Shown: in pieces, positions 42,937 through 51,219 of the stretch
Numbering within the stretch: position 1 is the first letter of the stretch
Layout: the number at the start of each line of letters is the position of its first letter
Assembly: GCA_042862465.1 (NCBI GenBank)
Contig: JASTVH010000002.1
Location: forward strand, 248,001-312,000
Reading direction: 5' to 3'
From: JASTVH01 sp042862465
Lineage (GTDB): Bacteria; Pseudomonadota; Gammaproteobacteria; Pseudomonadales; Oleiphilaceae
DNA: 64,000 nt
Position numbers and translations under genes: made by a program
The notes under the pieces: model-generated
Database searches by the model: none
The model's input: only the letters and a program-made list of their open reading frames with translations
What the model was told of the DNA's origin: nothing

Positions 42937-43986
42937 ATGCTAGCTTTCCTGGTCCAACGCATCTCCCAGGCCATCCTGGTGATGTTCATCATCAGCGTCA
43001 TCAGTTTTGCCATACAGGACGGTCTCGGCGACCCGTTGCGGCAGATGGTGGGGCAGTCCGTGTCCGAGGCGGAGCGGGTGCAGCTGCGCGAGGAGATGGG
43101 GCTGAACGATCCCTTCCTGGTGCAGTACTGGCGCTTCGCCAAGAACGCCGTGCAGGGCGATTTGGGCAATTCCTACTTCTACAGCGAACCGACCCTGGAC
43201 GTGATCCTGGAACACCTGCCGGCCACCCTGGAACTGGTCATCGCCGCCAGCCTGATGATCGGCTTCCTCTCCGTGCCCATCGGCGTCTACGCCGCCATCC
43301 GGCCCCAGGCCTGGCTATCGAAATTCTTCATGGGGGTGAGCACCGTGGGGATCTCCATTCCCGTGTTCCTCACCGCCATCGTGCTGATCCAGCTGTTCTC
43401 CATCGGCGTCACCGTCGACTGGTTCCCGGCCGACACCGGCTGGGGGCAGTGGCTCAATGAGGCCCTGTCCACCGAGGGCGGCATGCCCTCCTACGGCCGC
43501 GGCGAGGCGCTGACGCCGCTGTTCGGCTCCTGGGACTCCAACTTCTTCACCTACTCCGGGCTGATGCACCTGGCCCTGCCGGCGATTTCCCTGGCCTCGA
43601 TCATGCTGCCGCTGTTTATTCGCCTGATCCGGGCGGAGATGATGGAAGTGCTGCAGAGCGACTACATCCGCTACGCCCGCGCCAAGGGCATCGCCCCCTA
43701 CCGGGTCAATTTCCTGCACGCCTTCAAGAACACCATGCTGCCGGTCATCACCGTAGGCGGCGTGCAGCTAGGCATCATGGTCGCCTACACCATCCTCACG
43801 GAGACCGTCTTCCAGTGGCCGGGCGTGGGTCTGATGTTCCTGGAGGCGATCACCCGCAGCGACATCCCGTTGATCGTGGCCTACCTGATGGTGGTGGGTC
43901 TGATCTTCGTGGTCACCAACACCGTGGTCGATCTGGTCTATGGCCTGGTCAACCCCACCGTCAAACTCACAGGTAAGCCCGCATGA
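42937..43986 (+). CDS. peptide ABC transporter permease (DppB-like)
   Basis: A 349-residue inner-membrane permease of the DppB/OppB group: an N-terminal helix (FLVQRISQAILVMFIISVISF), about six helices, and the EAA-type cytoplasmic loop (EVLQSDYIRYARAKGIAPYRV). The ATG at 42937 begins the family N-terminus; the upstream open frame runs through the palindromes and is not coding. It forms the import channel for di- or oligopeptides with the next gene. A 671-bp repeat-filled gap separates it from the binding-protein gene. Confidence 0.92.
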   Translation: MLAFLVQRISQAILVMFIISVISFAIQDGLGDPLRQMVGQSVSEAERVQLREEMGLNDPFLVQYWRFAKNAVQGDLGNSYFYSEPTLDVILEHLPATLELVIAASLMIGFLSVPIGVYAAIRPQAWLSKFFMGVSTVGISIPVFLTAIVLIQLFSIGVTVDWFPADTGWGQWLNEALSTEGGMPSYGRGEALTPLFGSWDSNFFTYSGLMHLALPAISLASIMLPLFIRLIRAEMMEVLQSDYIRYARAKGIAPYRVNFLHAFKNTMLPVITVGGVQLGIMVAYTILTETVFQWPGVGLMFLEAITRSDIPLIVAYLMVVGLIFVVTNTVVDLVYGLVNPTVKLTGKPA

Positions 43987-44915
43987 CCGCAGTAGCCGCA
44001 TCCCGCTGGTCCCGCTTTCGCGAGTCCTACCTCTGGTACAGCTTCAAGCGTGACAAGGTGGCCATCGCCAGCTTCCTGGTGTTCCTGGCGATCGTCCTGG
44101 CAGCGATTTTCGCGCCCTGGCTGGCCCCGACCGATCCCTACGATCTGGCCACCATCAACATCATGAACTCGGAACTGCCCCCGGCCTGGCTGGACGGCAG
44201 CGACCCGCAGTTTCCCCTGGGCACCGACTCCCAGGGCCGCGATCTGCTCTCCACCATTCTCTACGGTACCCGGGTCTCGCTGCTGATCGGCTTTGGCGCG
44301 GTGATCCTGCAATCGGCCCTGGGCATCCTGTTCGGCCTACTGGCCGGTTACCTGGGCGGCCGGGTGGACTCGATCCTGATGCGCATCGCCGACGTGCAGC
44401 TGTCTTTCTCCACCCTGATGGTGGCGATCATCGTCGGCGCCATCTTCAAGGCCAGCTTCGGCAACCTGATGTTCGGGGAGATCGCCATCTACATGCTGAT
44501 CCTGATCATCGGCGTGGCGGAGTGGCCGCAAATCGCGCGGACGGTACGCGCCTCGGTGCTGGCGGAGAAGAAAAAGGAATACGTCGAGGCGGCCCGGGTG
44601 ATGGGCTTCCGCAACCGGCGCATCATGTTCCGCCACATCCTGCCCAACACCCTGTCGCCGATCTTCGTCATCGCTACGGTCCAGATCGCCAACGCCATCA
44701 TCTCCGAGGCGGCGCTGTCGTTCCTGGGGCTGGGCATGCCGGAGACGCAGCCGTCCCTGGGCTCGCTGATCAAGTCCGGCTTCGACTACATCCAGAGCGG
44801 GTCCTGGTGGATCACCCTGATCCCCGGTCTGGTGCTGGTCGTCCTGGTGCTGGTCATCAACCTGCTGGGGGATTGGCTGCGCGATGTGTTGAATCCCAGG
44901 CTGTACAAGGGGTAA
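43983..44915 (+). CDS. peptide ABC transporter permease (DppC-like)
   Basis: A 310-residue permease of the DppC/OppC group, with an N-terminal cytoplasmic segment plus first helix (VAIASFLVFLAIVLAAIFAPWLA), the conserved PLGTDSQGRDLLSTILYG loop, and the EAA loop (EYVEAARVMGFRNRRIMFRHILPN). It pairs with the DppB-like subunit. It overlaps the preceding gene by 4 bp and is followed after 3 bp by the first ATPase. Confidence 0.93.
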   Translation: MTAVAASRWSRFRESYLWYSFKRDKVAIASFLVFLAIVLAAIFAPWLAPTDPYDLATINIMNSELPPAWLDGSDPQFPLGTDSQGRDLLSTILYGTRVSLLIGFGAVILQSALGILFGLLAGYLGGRVDSILMRIADVQLSFSTLMVAIIVGAIFKASFGNLMFGEIAIYMLILIIGVAEWPQIARTVRASVLAEKKKEYVEAARVMGFRNRRIMFRHILPNTLSPIFVIATVQIANAIISEAALSFLGLGMPETQPSLGSLIKSGFDYIQSGSWWITLIPGLVLVVLVLVINLLGDWLRDVLNPRLYKG

Positions 44916-44918
44916 GTC

Positions 44919-45911
44919 ATGGCTTTGTTGGACGTTAAAGACCTGGATGTGCGGTTTGCGGTGCGCGGCGGCGACCTGCAGGCCCTGCGCAACATCAGCT
45001 TTTCCCTGGAACCGGGCGAGCGCCTGGGGCTGGTGGGGGAATCCGGCGCCGGCAAGTCCGTGGCGGCCTTCTCCATCCTCAACCTGATCGCCCGTCCCGG
45101 TTACATCGCCGGCGGCTCGGTGAAGTTCGAGGGCAAGGAACTGGTGGGCCTGAGCGAGCGCCAATTGCGGCACTACCGCGGCAACCGCATCGCCATGATC
45201 TTCCAGGACCCGATGATGACCCTCAATCCGGTGCTCACCATCGGCACCCAGATGGTGGAGGCGATCAAGGCCCACCGCCGGGTGAGCAACCGCGAGGCCC
45301 GGCGTATTGCCCTGGACCGCCTGAAACAGGTGTCGATCCCCTCTCCGGACAAGCGCCTGGACCAGTACCCCCACGAACTCTCCGGCGGCATGCGCCAGCG
45401 GGTGATCATCGCCATCGCCCTGCTGCTGGACCCGGCCATCATCATCGCCGACGAGCCCACCACGGCCCTGGACGTGACCATCCAAGCGGAGATCATGGCC
45501 CTGCTGCTGGAACTGTGCGAGCAGCACAACGTCGCCCTGATGCTGATCACCCACGATCTCGGGGTGGTCTCCCAGGTGACCCAGCGCATGCTGGTGATGT
45601 ACGCCGGACGCATCATCGAGGAAGGCCCGACCAAGGAAATCATCAACGACGCCCAGCACCCCTACACCCAGGGCCTGATGAATGCCCTGCCGCAGATGGG
45701 GGAACCGGGCGAGCGGCTGTACCAGATCCCCGGTTCCATGCCGTCGCTGGCCCGGATTCCCACGGGCTGTCCCTTCCACCCGCGCTGCGAGTTCGCCAAA
45801 GAGCAGTGCAGGCACGAAGTGCCCGGCATCACCCGCTCCGGCAACGTGGAAGTGGCCTGCCACATGGTGCGGGAACTGATTGAAGACGAACAACGAATGG
45901 TGGACGCATGA
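44919..45911 (+). CDS. peptide ABC transporter ATPase (DppD-like)
   Basis: A 330-residue ABC ATPase: Walker A GESGAGKSVA, signature LSGGMRQRV, Walker B IIIADEPTTALD, H-loop THDLG. The C-terminal oligopeptide/dipeptide extension carries Cys residues (GCPFHPRCEFAKEQC), which in this family can hold an Fe-S cluster. It couples ATP hydrolysis to peptide import with the DppF-like partner; the two genes overlap by 4 bp. Confidence 0.94.
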   Translation: MALLDVKDLDVRFAVRGGDLQALRNISFSLEPGERLGLVGESGAGKSVAAFSILNLIARPGYIAGGSVKFEGKELVGLSERQLRHYRGNRIAMIFQDPMMTLNPVLTIGTQMVEAIKAHRRVSNREARRIALDRLKQVSIPSPDKRLDQYPHELSGGMRQRVIIAIALLLDPAIIIADEPTTALDVTIQAEIMALLLELCEQHNVALMLITHDLGVVSQVTQRMLVMYAGRIIEEGPTKEIINDAQHPYTQGLMNALPQMGEPGERLYQIPGSMPSLARIPTGCPFHPRCEFAKEQCRHEVPGITRSGNVEVACHMVRELIEDEQRMVDA

Positions 45912-46927
45912 CCGCAGTGAACGATCCCCTGGTGCAGATTCGCGGCCTGCACAAGCGCTTCGACCTCTCCGGCAACTTCCTGGAGCAGCTGCGTTTCCGC
46001 GGCGGCAAGCTGGTGCGCCATCAGGAACACGTGCACGCCATCAACGGCGTCGATCTGGAGGTCCACAAGGGTGAGGCGCTCTGCGTGGTGGGCGAATCGG
46101 GCTGTGGCAAGTCCACCGTGGCGCGCACGGTCATGGGCCTGCTCTCCCCAAGCGAGGGCGAGATCCGCTACGCCGGCCAGCGCATCGACAACATGGCGCC
46201 CCGGGATGTGCTGCCCTACCGCCGCAAGATGCAGATGATCTTCCAGAACCCCTACGCCTCGCTCAACCCGCGCATGACCATCCAGCAGACCCTGGAGGAA
46301 CCGGTACGCTTCCACCACCCGGACTGGGACAAACAGAAGATCCGCGACCAGGTGCACGAGGTGATGCATTCGGTGGGCATCGACACCGACTGGGGCAAGC
46401 GCTACGCCCACGAATTCTCCGGCGGCCAGCGCCAGCGCATCTCCATCGCCCGTGCCCTGGCGGTGGATCCGGAATTCATCGTCGCCGACGAGCCCATCTC
46501 GGCCCTGGACGTCTCCATTCAGGCCCAGGTGCTCAATCTGCTGATGGATGCTCAGGAAGCCCGTGGCCTCACCTACCTGTTCATCACCCACGACCTGGCG
46601 GTGGTGGAACACTTCGGCACCCGGGTGGCGGTGATGTACCTGGGCACCGTCTGCGAGCTGGCCGACACCAAAACGCTGTTCGACAACCCGCGCCACCCCT
46701 ACACCCAGGCGCTGCTGTCCGCCATCCCGCGACTGGAAGACGACCGCCCCAACCACATCCGCCTGCACGGCGAAGTCTCCACACCGGTGAACCTGCCTAC
46801 CGGCTGCGTCTTCCACGAACGCTGCCCCTATGCCAACGAACGTTGCAAGCGTGAGGTGCCGGCGTTGATAGCCACGGACGATGGCACCCAGGTCGCCTGT
46901 CACGCGGTGGAAGAGGGGAGGCTCTGA
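45908..46927 (+). CDS. peptide ABC transporter ATPase (DppF-like)
   Basis: A 339-residue ABC ATPase: Walker A GESGCGKSTVA, signature FSGGQRQRI, Walker B FIVADEPISALD, and the C-terminal oligopeptide extension GCVFHERCPYANERC with four Cys. The N-terminal insert before Walker A (LSGNFLEQLRFRGGKLVRHQEH) is typical of the F subunit. Last gene of the dpp-type operon. Confidence 0.94.
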   Translation: MTAVNDPLVQIRGLHKRFDLSGNFLEQLRFRGGKLVRHQEHVHAINGVDLEVHKGEALCVVGESGCGKSTVARTVMGLLSPSEGEIRYAGQRIDNMAPRDVLPYRRKMQMIFQNPYASLNPRMTIQQTLEEPVRFHHPDWDKQKIRDQVHEVMHSVGIDTDWGKRYAHEFSGGQRQRISIARALAVDPEFIVADEPISALDVSIQAQVLNLLMDAQEARGLTYLFITHDLAVVEHFGTRVAVMYLGTVCELADTKTLFDNPRHPYTQALLSAIPRLEDDRPNHIRLHGEVSTPVNLPTGCVFHERCPYANERCKREVPALIATDDGTQVACHAVEEGRL

Positions 46928-46989
46928 TGCGTCTGGCGTCAAACGTTCATTCCCTCAACCCCAGCGGCGGTTTTCAGCTATCCTGACCC

Positions 46990-47009
46990 TTTGAACTGAT
47001 CAGCTCAAA
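46990..47009. promoter_or_regulatory. palindromic operator upstream of the LysR gene
   Basis: A 20-bp near-perfect palindrome (TTTGAACTGATCAGCTCAAA, two mismatched positions) centred on TGATCA ends 8 bp before the LysR ATG and fits the T-N11-A pattern of LysR-type sites. It would overlap the ribosome binding site, so binding there should repress the gene. This is inference. Confidence 0.5.
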
Positions 47010-47017
47010 GAGCCCTC

Positions 47018-47938
47018 ATGGAACTACGCTGGCTGGAAGACTTCATCGCCCTGGCAAGGACGCAGCATTTTTCCCGTGCTGCCGAACAGCAGCACGTCAG
47101 CCAACCCACGTTCAGCCGCCGCATCAAGCTGCTGGAAGAAGCCATGGGCACCACCCTGATCGACCGCCAGACCTTCCCCCTGTCCCTCACCCCGGCGGGG
47201 CGGCTGTTCCTGGAAATGTGTGAGCGCATGACCCGGGACCTGCGCGACACCCGCGACCGCATCACCGCGCTGGAAGCCGAGGCGGCCACGCGGATCAGCG
47301 TGGGCGCCACCCAGGGGCTGTTTTCCCATTTCTACCGGGACTGGGTGGACGAGCAGGCGCTGGAGGACCGACTGCAGCTCAACCTCAATGCCACCAACTG
47401 GATTGGCGAAGACTTTCTCGATGCCCTGGAAAACGGCGAGTGCGACTTGGTGCTCTGCTACTGGCACCGCCATCTGCCCTTCGGCCATCGTCTCGATTCC
47501 GGCACCTTCGACTGGGTGCAACTGGGGGAAGAAACCCTGATCCCCATGAGCCGGGCCCAGAAAAACGGCCAGCCGCGCTTCCGCCTGCCCGGCACCAGCG
47601 AGCAGCCGGTGCCCAACATCGCCTACCACCCCCGCGGTTTCATGGCCCCGGCCATTCTCGCCCATCTGGAGCGGATGAAGCCCCAGCCCCACCTGCTGCC
47701 CCTGAATGAGAACAACCAGTCCGCCAACGTGAAAGCCCTGGTCAAGCAGGGCTTCGGCATGGGCTGGCTGCCCGACCGGGTGATCGGCAAGAGCGGGGAA
47801 TACGGCAAGCTGGTGCGGGCCGGCGACGAGCGCTGGGACGTCCCCCTGGAAATCCGCCTCATCCGTCTGCGCGAGCCGCGCTCGCCGGACATCCGCAACC
47901 TCTGGACACAATGGACCCGAGACCATGCCACAGCCTGA
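47018..47938 (+). CDS. LysR family transcriptional regulator (HypT/YjiE-like)
   Basis: A 306-residue LysR regulator: MELRWLEDFIALARTQHFSRAAE and QPTFSRRIKLLEEAMG form the winged helix-turn-helix. The start MELRWLEDF resembles the HypT/QseD subgroup, but I cannot be sure of the subgroup. The downstream effector domain is of normal length. Its 3' end overlaps the Xaa-Pro dipeptidase gene by 14 bp, so the two are translationally coupled and the regulator may respond to peptide or proline metabolism. Confidence 0.87.
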   Translation: MELRWLEDFIALARTQHFSRAAEQQHVSQPTFSRRIKLLEEAMGTTLIDRQTFPLSLTPAGRLFLEMCERMTRDLRDTRDRITALEAEAATRISVGATQGLFSHFYRDWVDEQALEDRLQLNLNATNWIGEDFLDALENGECDLVLCYWHRHLPFGHRLDSGTFDWVQLGEETLIPMSRAQKNGQPRFRLPGTSEQPVPNIAYHPRGFMAPAILAHLERMKPQPHLLPLNENNQSANVKALVKQGFGMGWLPDRVIGKSGEYGKLVRAGDERWDVPLEIRLIRLREPRSPDIRNLWTQWTRDHATA

Positions 47939-49211
47939 CTGGGACAACCTCTACCACCAGCACATCGACTGCCTGCAGGCCGAATACGCCCAGGTGCTGA
48001 CCGAACAGGGCTTCGATGCCCTGCTGATCAGCTCCGGCGCCGGCCCCCTGCGTTTCGGTGACGATCAGAGCTACCCCCACCACGGCTTCGGACCCTTCCT
48101 GCACTGGACCGGGCTGGCCGGCCTGGAGCACAGCTGGCTGCTGATTCGTCCGGATCAGCGTCCGGTGCTCTATGTCTACAGTCCCACCGACTTCTGGCAT
48201 GCTCCGCCCGAGCTGCCCGAGGGCATCCGCGCCCTGCTGTTCCAAATCGAGAAACACCCGCAGGCCCAGCCGCCAGCGGTCGAGGCCGAGCATCTGGCGG
48301 TGCTGGGCGATCCGGCCCTGATCGGCCGTGTCCCCGGCCAGCACAACCTGCCTGCCCTGTGGCGGGCCCTCGACCGCCTACGCATCCACAAGAGCGACTA
48401 CGAGATCGCCTGTCTGCGCGAAGCCAATGCCCTTGCTGCCCAGGGCCACACCGCCGCCCGGGACGCTTTTTATGCCGGGGCCAGTGAGTTCGAGATCAAC
48501 CTGGCCTACCAGCAGGCCACCGCCCAGCGCGAGGCCGAGGCGCCCTACCACAGCATCATCGGCCTCAACGAACATGCCGGCACCCTGCACTACCAGCACT
48601 ACAACACCCGGGCACCGCACAAGCACCGCGCGCTGCTGATCGACGCCGGCTACCGCTACCAGGGCTACTGCTCCGACATCACCCGCACCTACGCGGCCCC
48701 GGGCGAAAACCACTTCCAGGCCCTGATCCAGGGGGTGGAACAGTTGCAGCAACGCCTGTGCAAGGCCGCCCAGCCCGGCGTCGACTTCGTCGAACTGCAG
48801 GATAAGGCCCACCTTGGCATCGCCGCCCTGCTCGGCGCCAGCGAACTGGTAAAAGGCATGGAAGATGGCGACATGGTCGAAAGCGGCCTCACCCGCACCT
48901 TCTTCCCCCACGGTCTGGGCCACTTTCTCGGGGTGCAGGTCCACGACGTCGGCGGCCAACCCACACCCCCGCCGGAATGCCACCCGGCCCTGCGCCTGAC
49001 CCACACCCTGGAAACCGGCATGGTGGTGACCATCGAGCCGGGGCTCTACTTCATTCCGTCATTGCTGCAGGACGCGCGCGAGCGTGGTTTGGGGGACTAT
49101 TTAAATGACAGCCTGATCCGAGAACTACAGGGCTGTGGGGGGATTCGGATTGAGGATAATGTGGTGGTGGATGATCGCCCGGATAACCTGACTCGGCGTC
49201 TCCTGCCGTGA
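47925..49211 (+). CDS. pepQ: Xaa-Pro dipeptidase PepQ
   Basis: A 428-residue M24B metallopeptidase. The creatinase-like N-terminal domain is followed by the pita-bread domain with dinuclear-metal ligands: Asp in LIDAGYRYQG and SDITRTY, His in HGLGHFLGVQVHDVGG, Glu in TIEPGLYF and IEDNVVV. It hydrolyses Xaa-Pro dipeptides in the cytoplasm, and related enzymes also hydrolyse organophosphates. The upstream dpp-type transporter would supply peptides. It overlaps the LysR gene by 14 bp. Confidence 0.93.
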   Translation: MPQPDWDNLYHQHIDCLQAEYAQVLTEQGFDALLISSGAGPLRFGDDQSYPHHGFGPFLHWTGLAGLEHSWLLIRPDQRPVLYVYSPTDFWHAPPELPEGIRALLFQIEKHPQAQPPAVEAEHLAVLGDPALIGRVPGQHNLPALWRALDRLRIHKSDYEIACLREANALAAQGHTAARDAFYAGASEFEINLAYQQATAQREAEAPYHSIIGLNEHAGTLHYQHYNTRAPHKHRALLIDAGYRYQGYCSDITRTYAAPGENHFQALIQGVEQLQQRLCKAAQPGVDFVELQDKAHLGIAALLGASELVKGMEDGDMVESGLTRTFFPHGLGHFLGVQVHDVGGQPTPPPECHPALRLTHTLETGMVVTIEPGLYFIPSLLQDARERGLGDYLNDSLIRELQGCGGIRIEDNVVVDDRPDNLTRRLLP

Positions 49212-49672
49212 AGGCAATGCTGAGCCTGGCATATCAACCAGATCAAAATAAAGCGCCTTTAAACATAGGACACTATTATTTATTCTATTAGCCAATGTTT
49301 ATGTATCTGTTTTCGAGTTTTTAATATTTAAATTAACCCCCACAATCTCCTTTAAAAGCCTGCCCTACCCGGCTCTAATGCCTTTTAAATAGCCAAACCA
49401 ATGAATTACAGGCACTTCATTAAAAACAGCGACTTGTCAGCTTTTTTAACAGTCAATTTTGGACCTGCTACGCCCCTGACCGGACTATTAAGCGAGCCAA
49501 CGGATATATTACGTTTATTTGCTATTTATAAATTCGTGACAACCTGATCGTTGAATCTGAAAAACGGGCCCATCAGCTTAACCCCTTGTAATAACTTGAT
49601 AATGAGTCAAACCGCTAAACGCACCCTATTACCTGAAAAATATAACCCGCTGTTTTACATGATCTTTTTATA
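49212..49672. other. AT-rich intergenic region upstream of the PEP-CTERM gene
   Basis: About 460 bp of markedly AT-rich sequence with many T/A runs, unlike the rest of the window. I find no gene with a credible ribosome binding site or codon use. It could hold enhancer-type sites for a sigma-54 activator of the promoter at its end, or be a horizontally acquired or relaxed stretch. Confidence 0.6.
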
Positions 49673-49689
49673 TTGGCACAGCACATGCT
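49673..49689 (+). promoter_or_regulatory. sigma-54 (RpoN) promoter
   Basis: TTGGCAC (49673-49679) and ATGCT (49685-49689) place the invariant GG and GC exactly 12 bp apart, the -24/-12 geometry of sigma-54 promoters. The predicted transcript start near 49701 is about 55 nt before the ATG. A small hairpin (AGTGG / CCACT, 49703-49717) lies at the start of the leader. PEP-CTERM genes are known RpoN targets through PrsK/PrsR, so the match makes biological sense. Confidence 0.75.
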
Positions 49690-49755
49690 CCTTCCCTGGG
49701 TGAGTGGCAAAACCACTGACACTAACCAAAAAGAGAGTAAGCAAGGAGTTCAACA

Positions 49756-50433
49756 ATGGAATTGAAGAAGCTACTCGCTGGATCTGCATTTTTCATCGCA
49801 GCAGGAGCGCTCCATGCTACACCCGTAGACCTCGCGGACCTGGAAAACGATAGCGGCGACCAAGCCTTCGCCGATGTCCCCGAGGACACTTACTTCGACA
49901 CCGGTGCTGCCCTGGCGCAGCTGACCGACGTCGATAACAATCAGGACGACGCCAACTTCACGCTGCTGCTGAAAGCAGCGGATACCGAATCGCAGGATGG
50001 TTTCGGTATCTATGGCAAAGACAGCAAGGACATGCTGGAAGTCTTTAACGGTGAGCATGCAGCGCTCACAGGTACCACGGTTGCCTTTGACCTGAGTGCA
50101 GGCACGGCAACCAACCAGACCACGGGTACCACTGCCGATATCGGCTCCATGTTCGGTTTCTATCTGGAGAAGGGTGACAAGACCATCTACTCCGATCCGG
50201 ACATGAATGAAGACGGCGATCAGGCTCTGATCTATGACACCACAGGCACCTCTCAGGAAGGCCTGTTCGGTTCTGATTTGGTGGTTGCCATGGAAGGTGG
50301 TGACAACGCCGATTACAACGACTTCGTAGCCGGTGTTACCGACGTATCTGCCGTTCCGGAGCCCAGCACTCTGGCACTGTTCGGCCTTGGTCTGGTCGGT
50401 GCCGGCGTTGCACAGCGTCGCAAGGCTTCTTAA
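49756..50433 (+). CDS. PEP-CTERM sorting domain protein
   Basis: A 225-residue secreted protein: a signal peptide (MELKKLLAGSAFFIAAGALHA), an acidic, Asp/Asn/Thr-rich mature region without Cys, and a C-terminal PEP-CTERM signal (VPEPSTLALFGLGLVGAGVA, then RRKAS). Exosortase is expected to process it for surface or matrix localisation; no exosortase gene is present here. AAGGAG lies 7 bases before the ATG. The middle region resembles no catalytic domain I know and may be structural or matrix-forming. A sigma-54 promoter precedes it and a terminator follows. Confidence 0.92.
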   Translation: MELKKLLAGSAFFIAAGALHATPVDLADLENDSGDQAFADVPEDTYFDTGAALAQLTDVDNNQDDANFTLLLKAADTESQDGFGIYGKDSKDMLEVFNGEHAALTGTTVAFDLSAGTATNQTTGTTADIGSMFGFYLEKGDKTIYSDPDMNEDGDQALIYDTTGTSQEGLFGSDLVVAMEGGDNADYNDFVAGVTDVSAVPEPSTLALFGLGLVGAGVAQRRKAS

Positions 50434-50456
50434 TCAGCCCAGCCGACGCAACGAAG

Positions 50457-50486
50457 AGAGCCCCGCCCCGCCGGGGCTCTTTTTTT
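50457..50486 (+). terminator. Rho-independent terminator after the PEP-CTERM gene
   Basis: A perfect 8-bp stem (AGAGCCCC / GGGGCTCT) with an 8-nt GC-rich loop is followed directly by seven T residues, 23 bp after the stop codon. Confidence 0.9.
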
Positions 50487-50568
50487 GTCCTAAAAAATTC
50501 GGCGCCCTCCTGCGAACCTCTCTGCTACGCTGCTAGTGTCCCGCCTGGTGACCCACAAGGAGCCCCGA

Positions 50569-50919
50569 ATGTCCGAAGACCCGCTCAAATCCCTGTCCGA
50601 CATGGCTGGCGAGGCCCATGCCCTGATCCAGCAGGCCCACCAGCATATCAATCCGGTGATCGGCGTACGCCGGGCCATGCGCGACAGTGGTATTCCGGCC
50701 GATGCCATCAATATCGACTGCCTCCGCACCCGCCGCCGCATCCTGCTGATCCTGCACGACCAGGAACCGGGAGTCCTGCTGTACCAGTTCATCACCCTGG
50801 AGCAGGAGGTGGGCGACGAATTCCAGCGCATGCCCCTCTCCGACGTTAAGACCGGTACCCTGTTCAACTGGATGCAGGAGTATTTTGGCGACGATACCCC
50901 ACCCCATTCCTCTCACTGA
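50569..50919 (+). CDS. conserved-looking hypothetical protein (116 aa)
   Basis: A soluble 116-residue protein starting MSEDPLKSLSDMAGEAHAL with AAGGAG 7 bases before the ATG. The N-terminal half is helical; a positively charged segment (RTRRRILLILHD) is followed by an acidic C-terminal half ending DDTPPHSSH. There is one Cys and no membrane segment or signal. I recognise no family. It stands alone between a terminator and the noncoding stretch before the OmpA-like gene. Confidence 0.7.
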   Translation: MSEDPLKSLSDMAGEAHALIQQAHQHINPVIGVRRAMRDSGIPADAINIDCLRTRRRILLILHDQEPGVLLYQFITLEQEVGDEFQRMPLSDVKTGTLFNWMQEYFGDDTPPHSSH

Positions 50920-51219
50920 TCGCCAACAGTGCCCGCGCCTTACAACGTCCGGCTTGGGCTGGAATGGTGTTTAGAGCGAAATCGTTTAAGTAAACCGGCG
51001 GCAGTGATACGTCGTAACCCTATACTGGAAATAAGTTCATCCCCGATGAACCAAGAGGAGTCTGTGGATGCCTGGGCACGCTTGGCTGCTCGGCCTCCCG
51101 CGAAGGTGGGATCCTGGAGCATAGGAAGTTAGCGCATTCCCAGCGCAATCTGCGATGCACCCCAAACATCGCCAATCCTGTTTTATGGCGCGATACAGAA
51201 CAAGCAAAGGAATGTAGCC
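50920..51219. other. 300-bp noncoding stretch upstream of the OmpA-like gene
   Basis: I find no gene here with a ribosome binding site and plausible composition; short frames on both strands are mutually overlapping. The stretch should contain the promoter of the OmpA-like lipoprotein gene, though no clear -35/-10 pair stands out. Part of it (51059-51200) is neither coding-like nor random and could be a degenerate gene or an RNA. Confidence 0.4.

Noticed and set aside
44337..45893. Long minus-strand open frame opposite the dpp-type permease and ATPase genes
   Set aside because: Composition (His/Gln/Asp/Gly-rich) is that of an antisense shadow; the plus-strand genes have clear ABC motifs.
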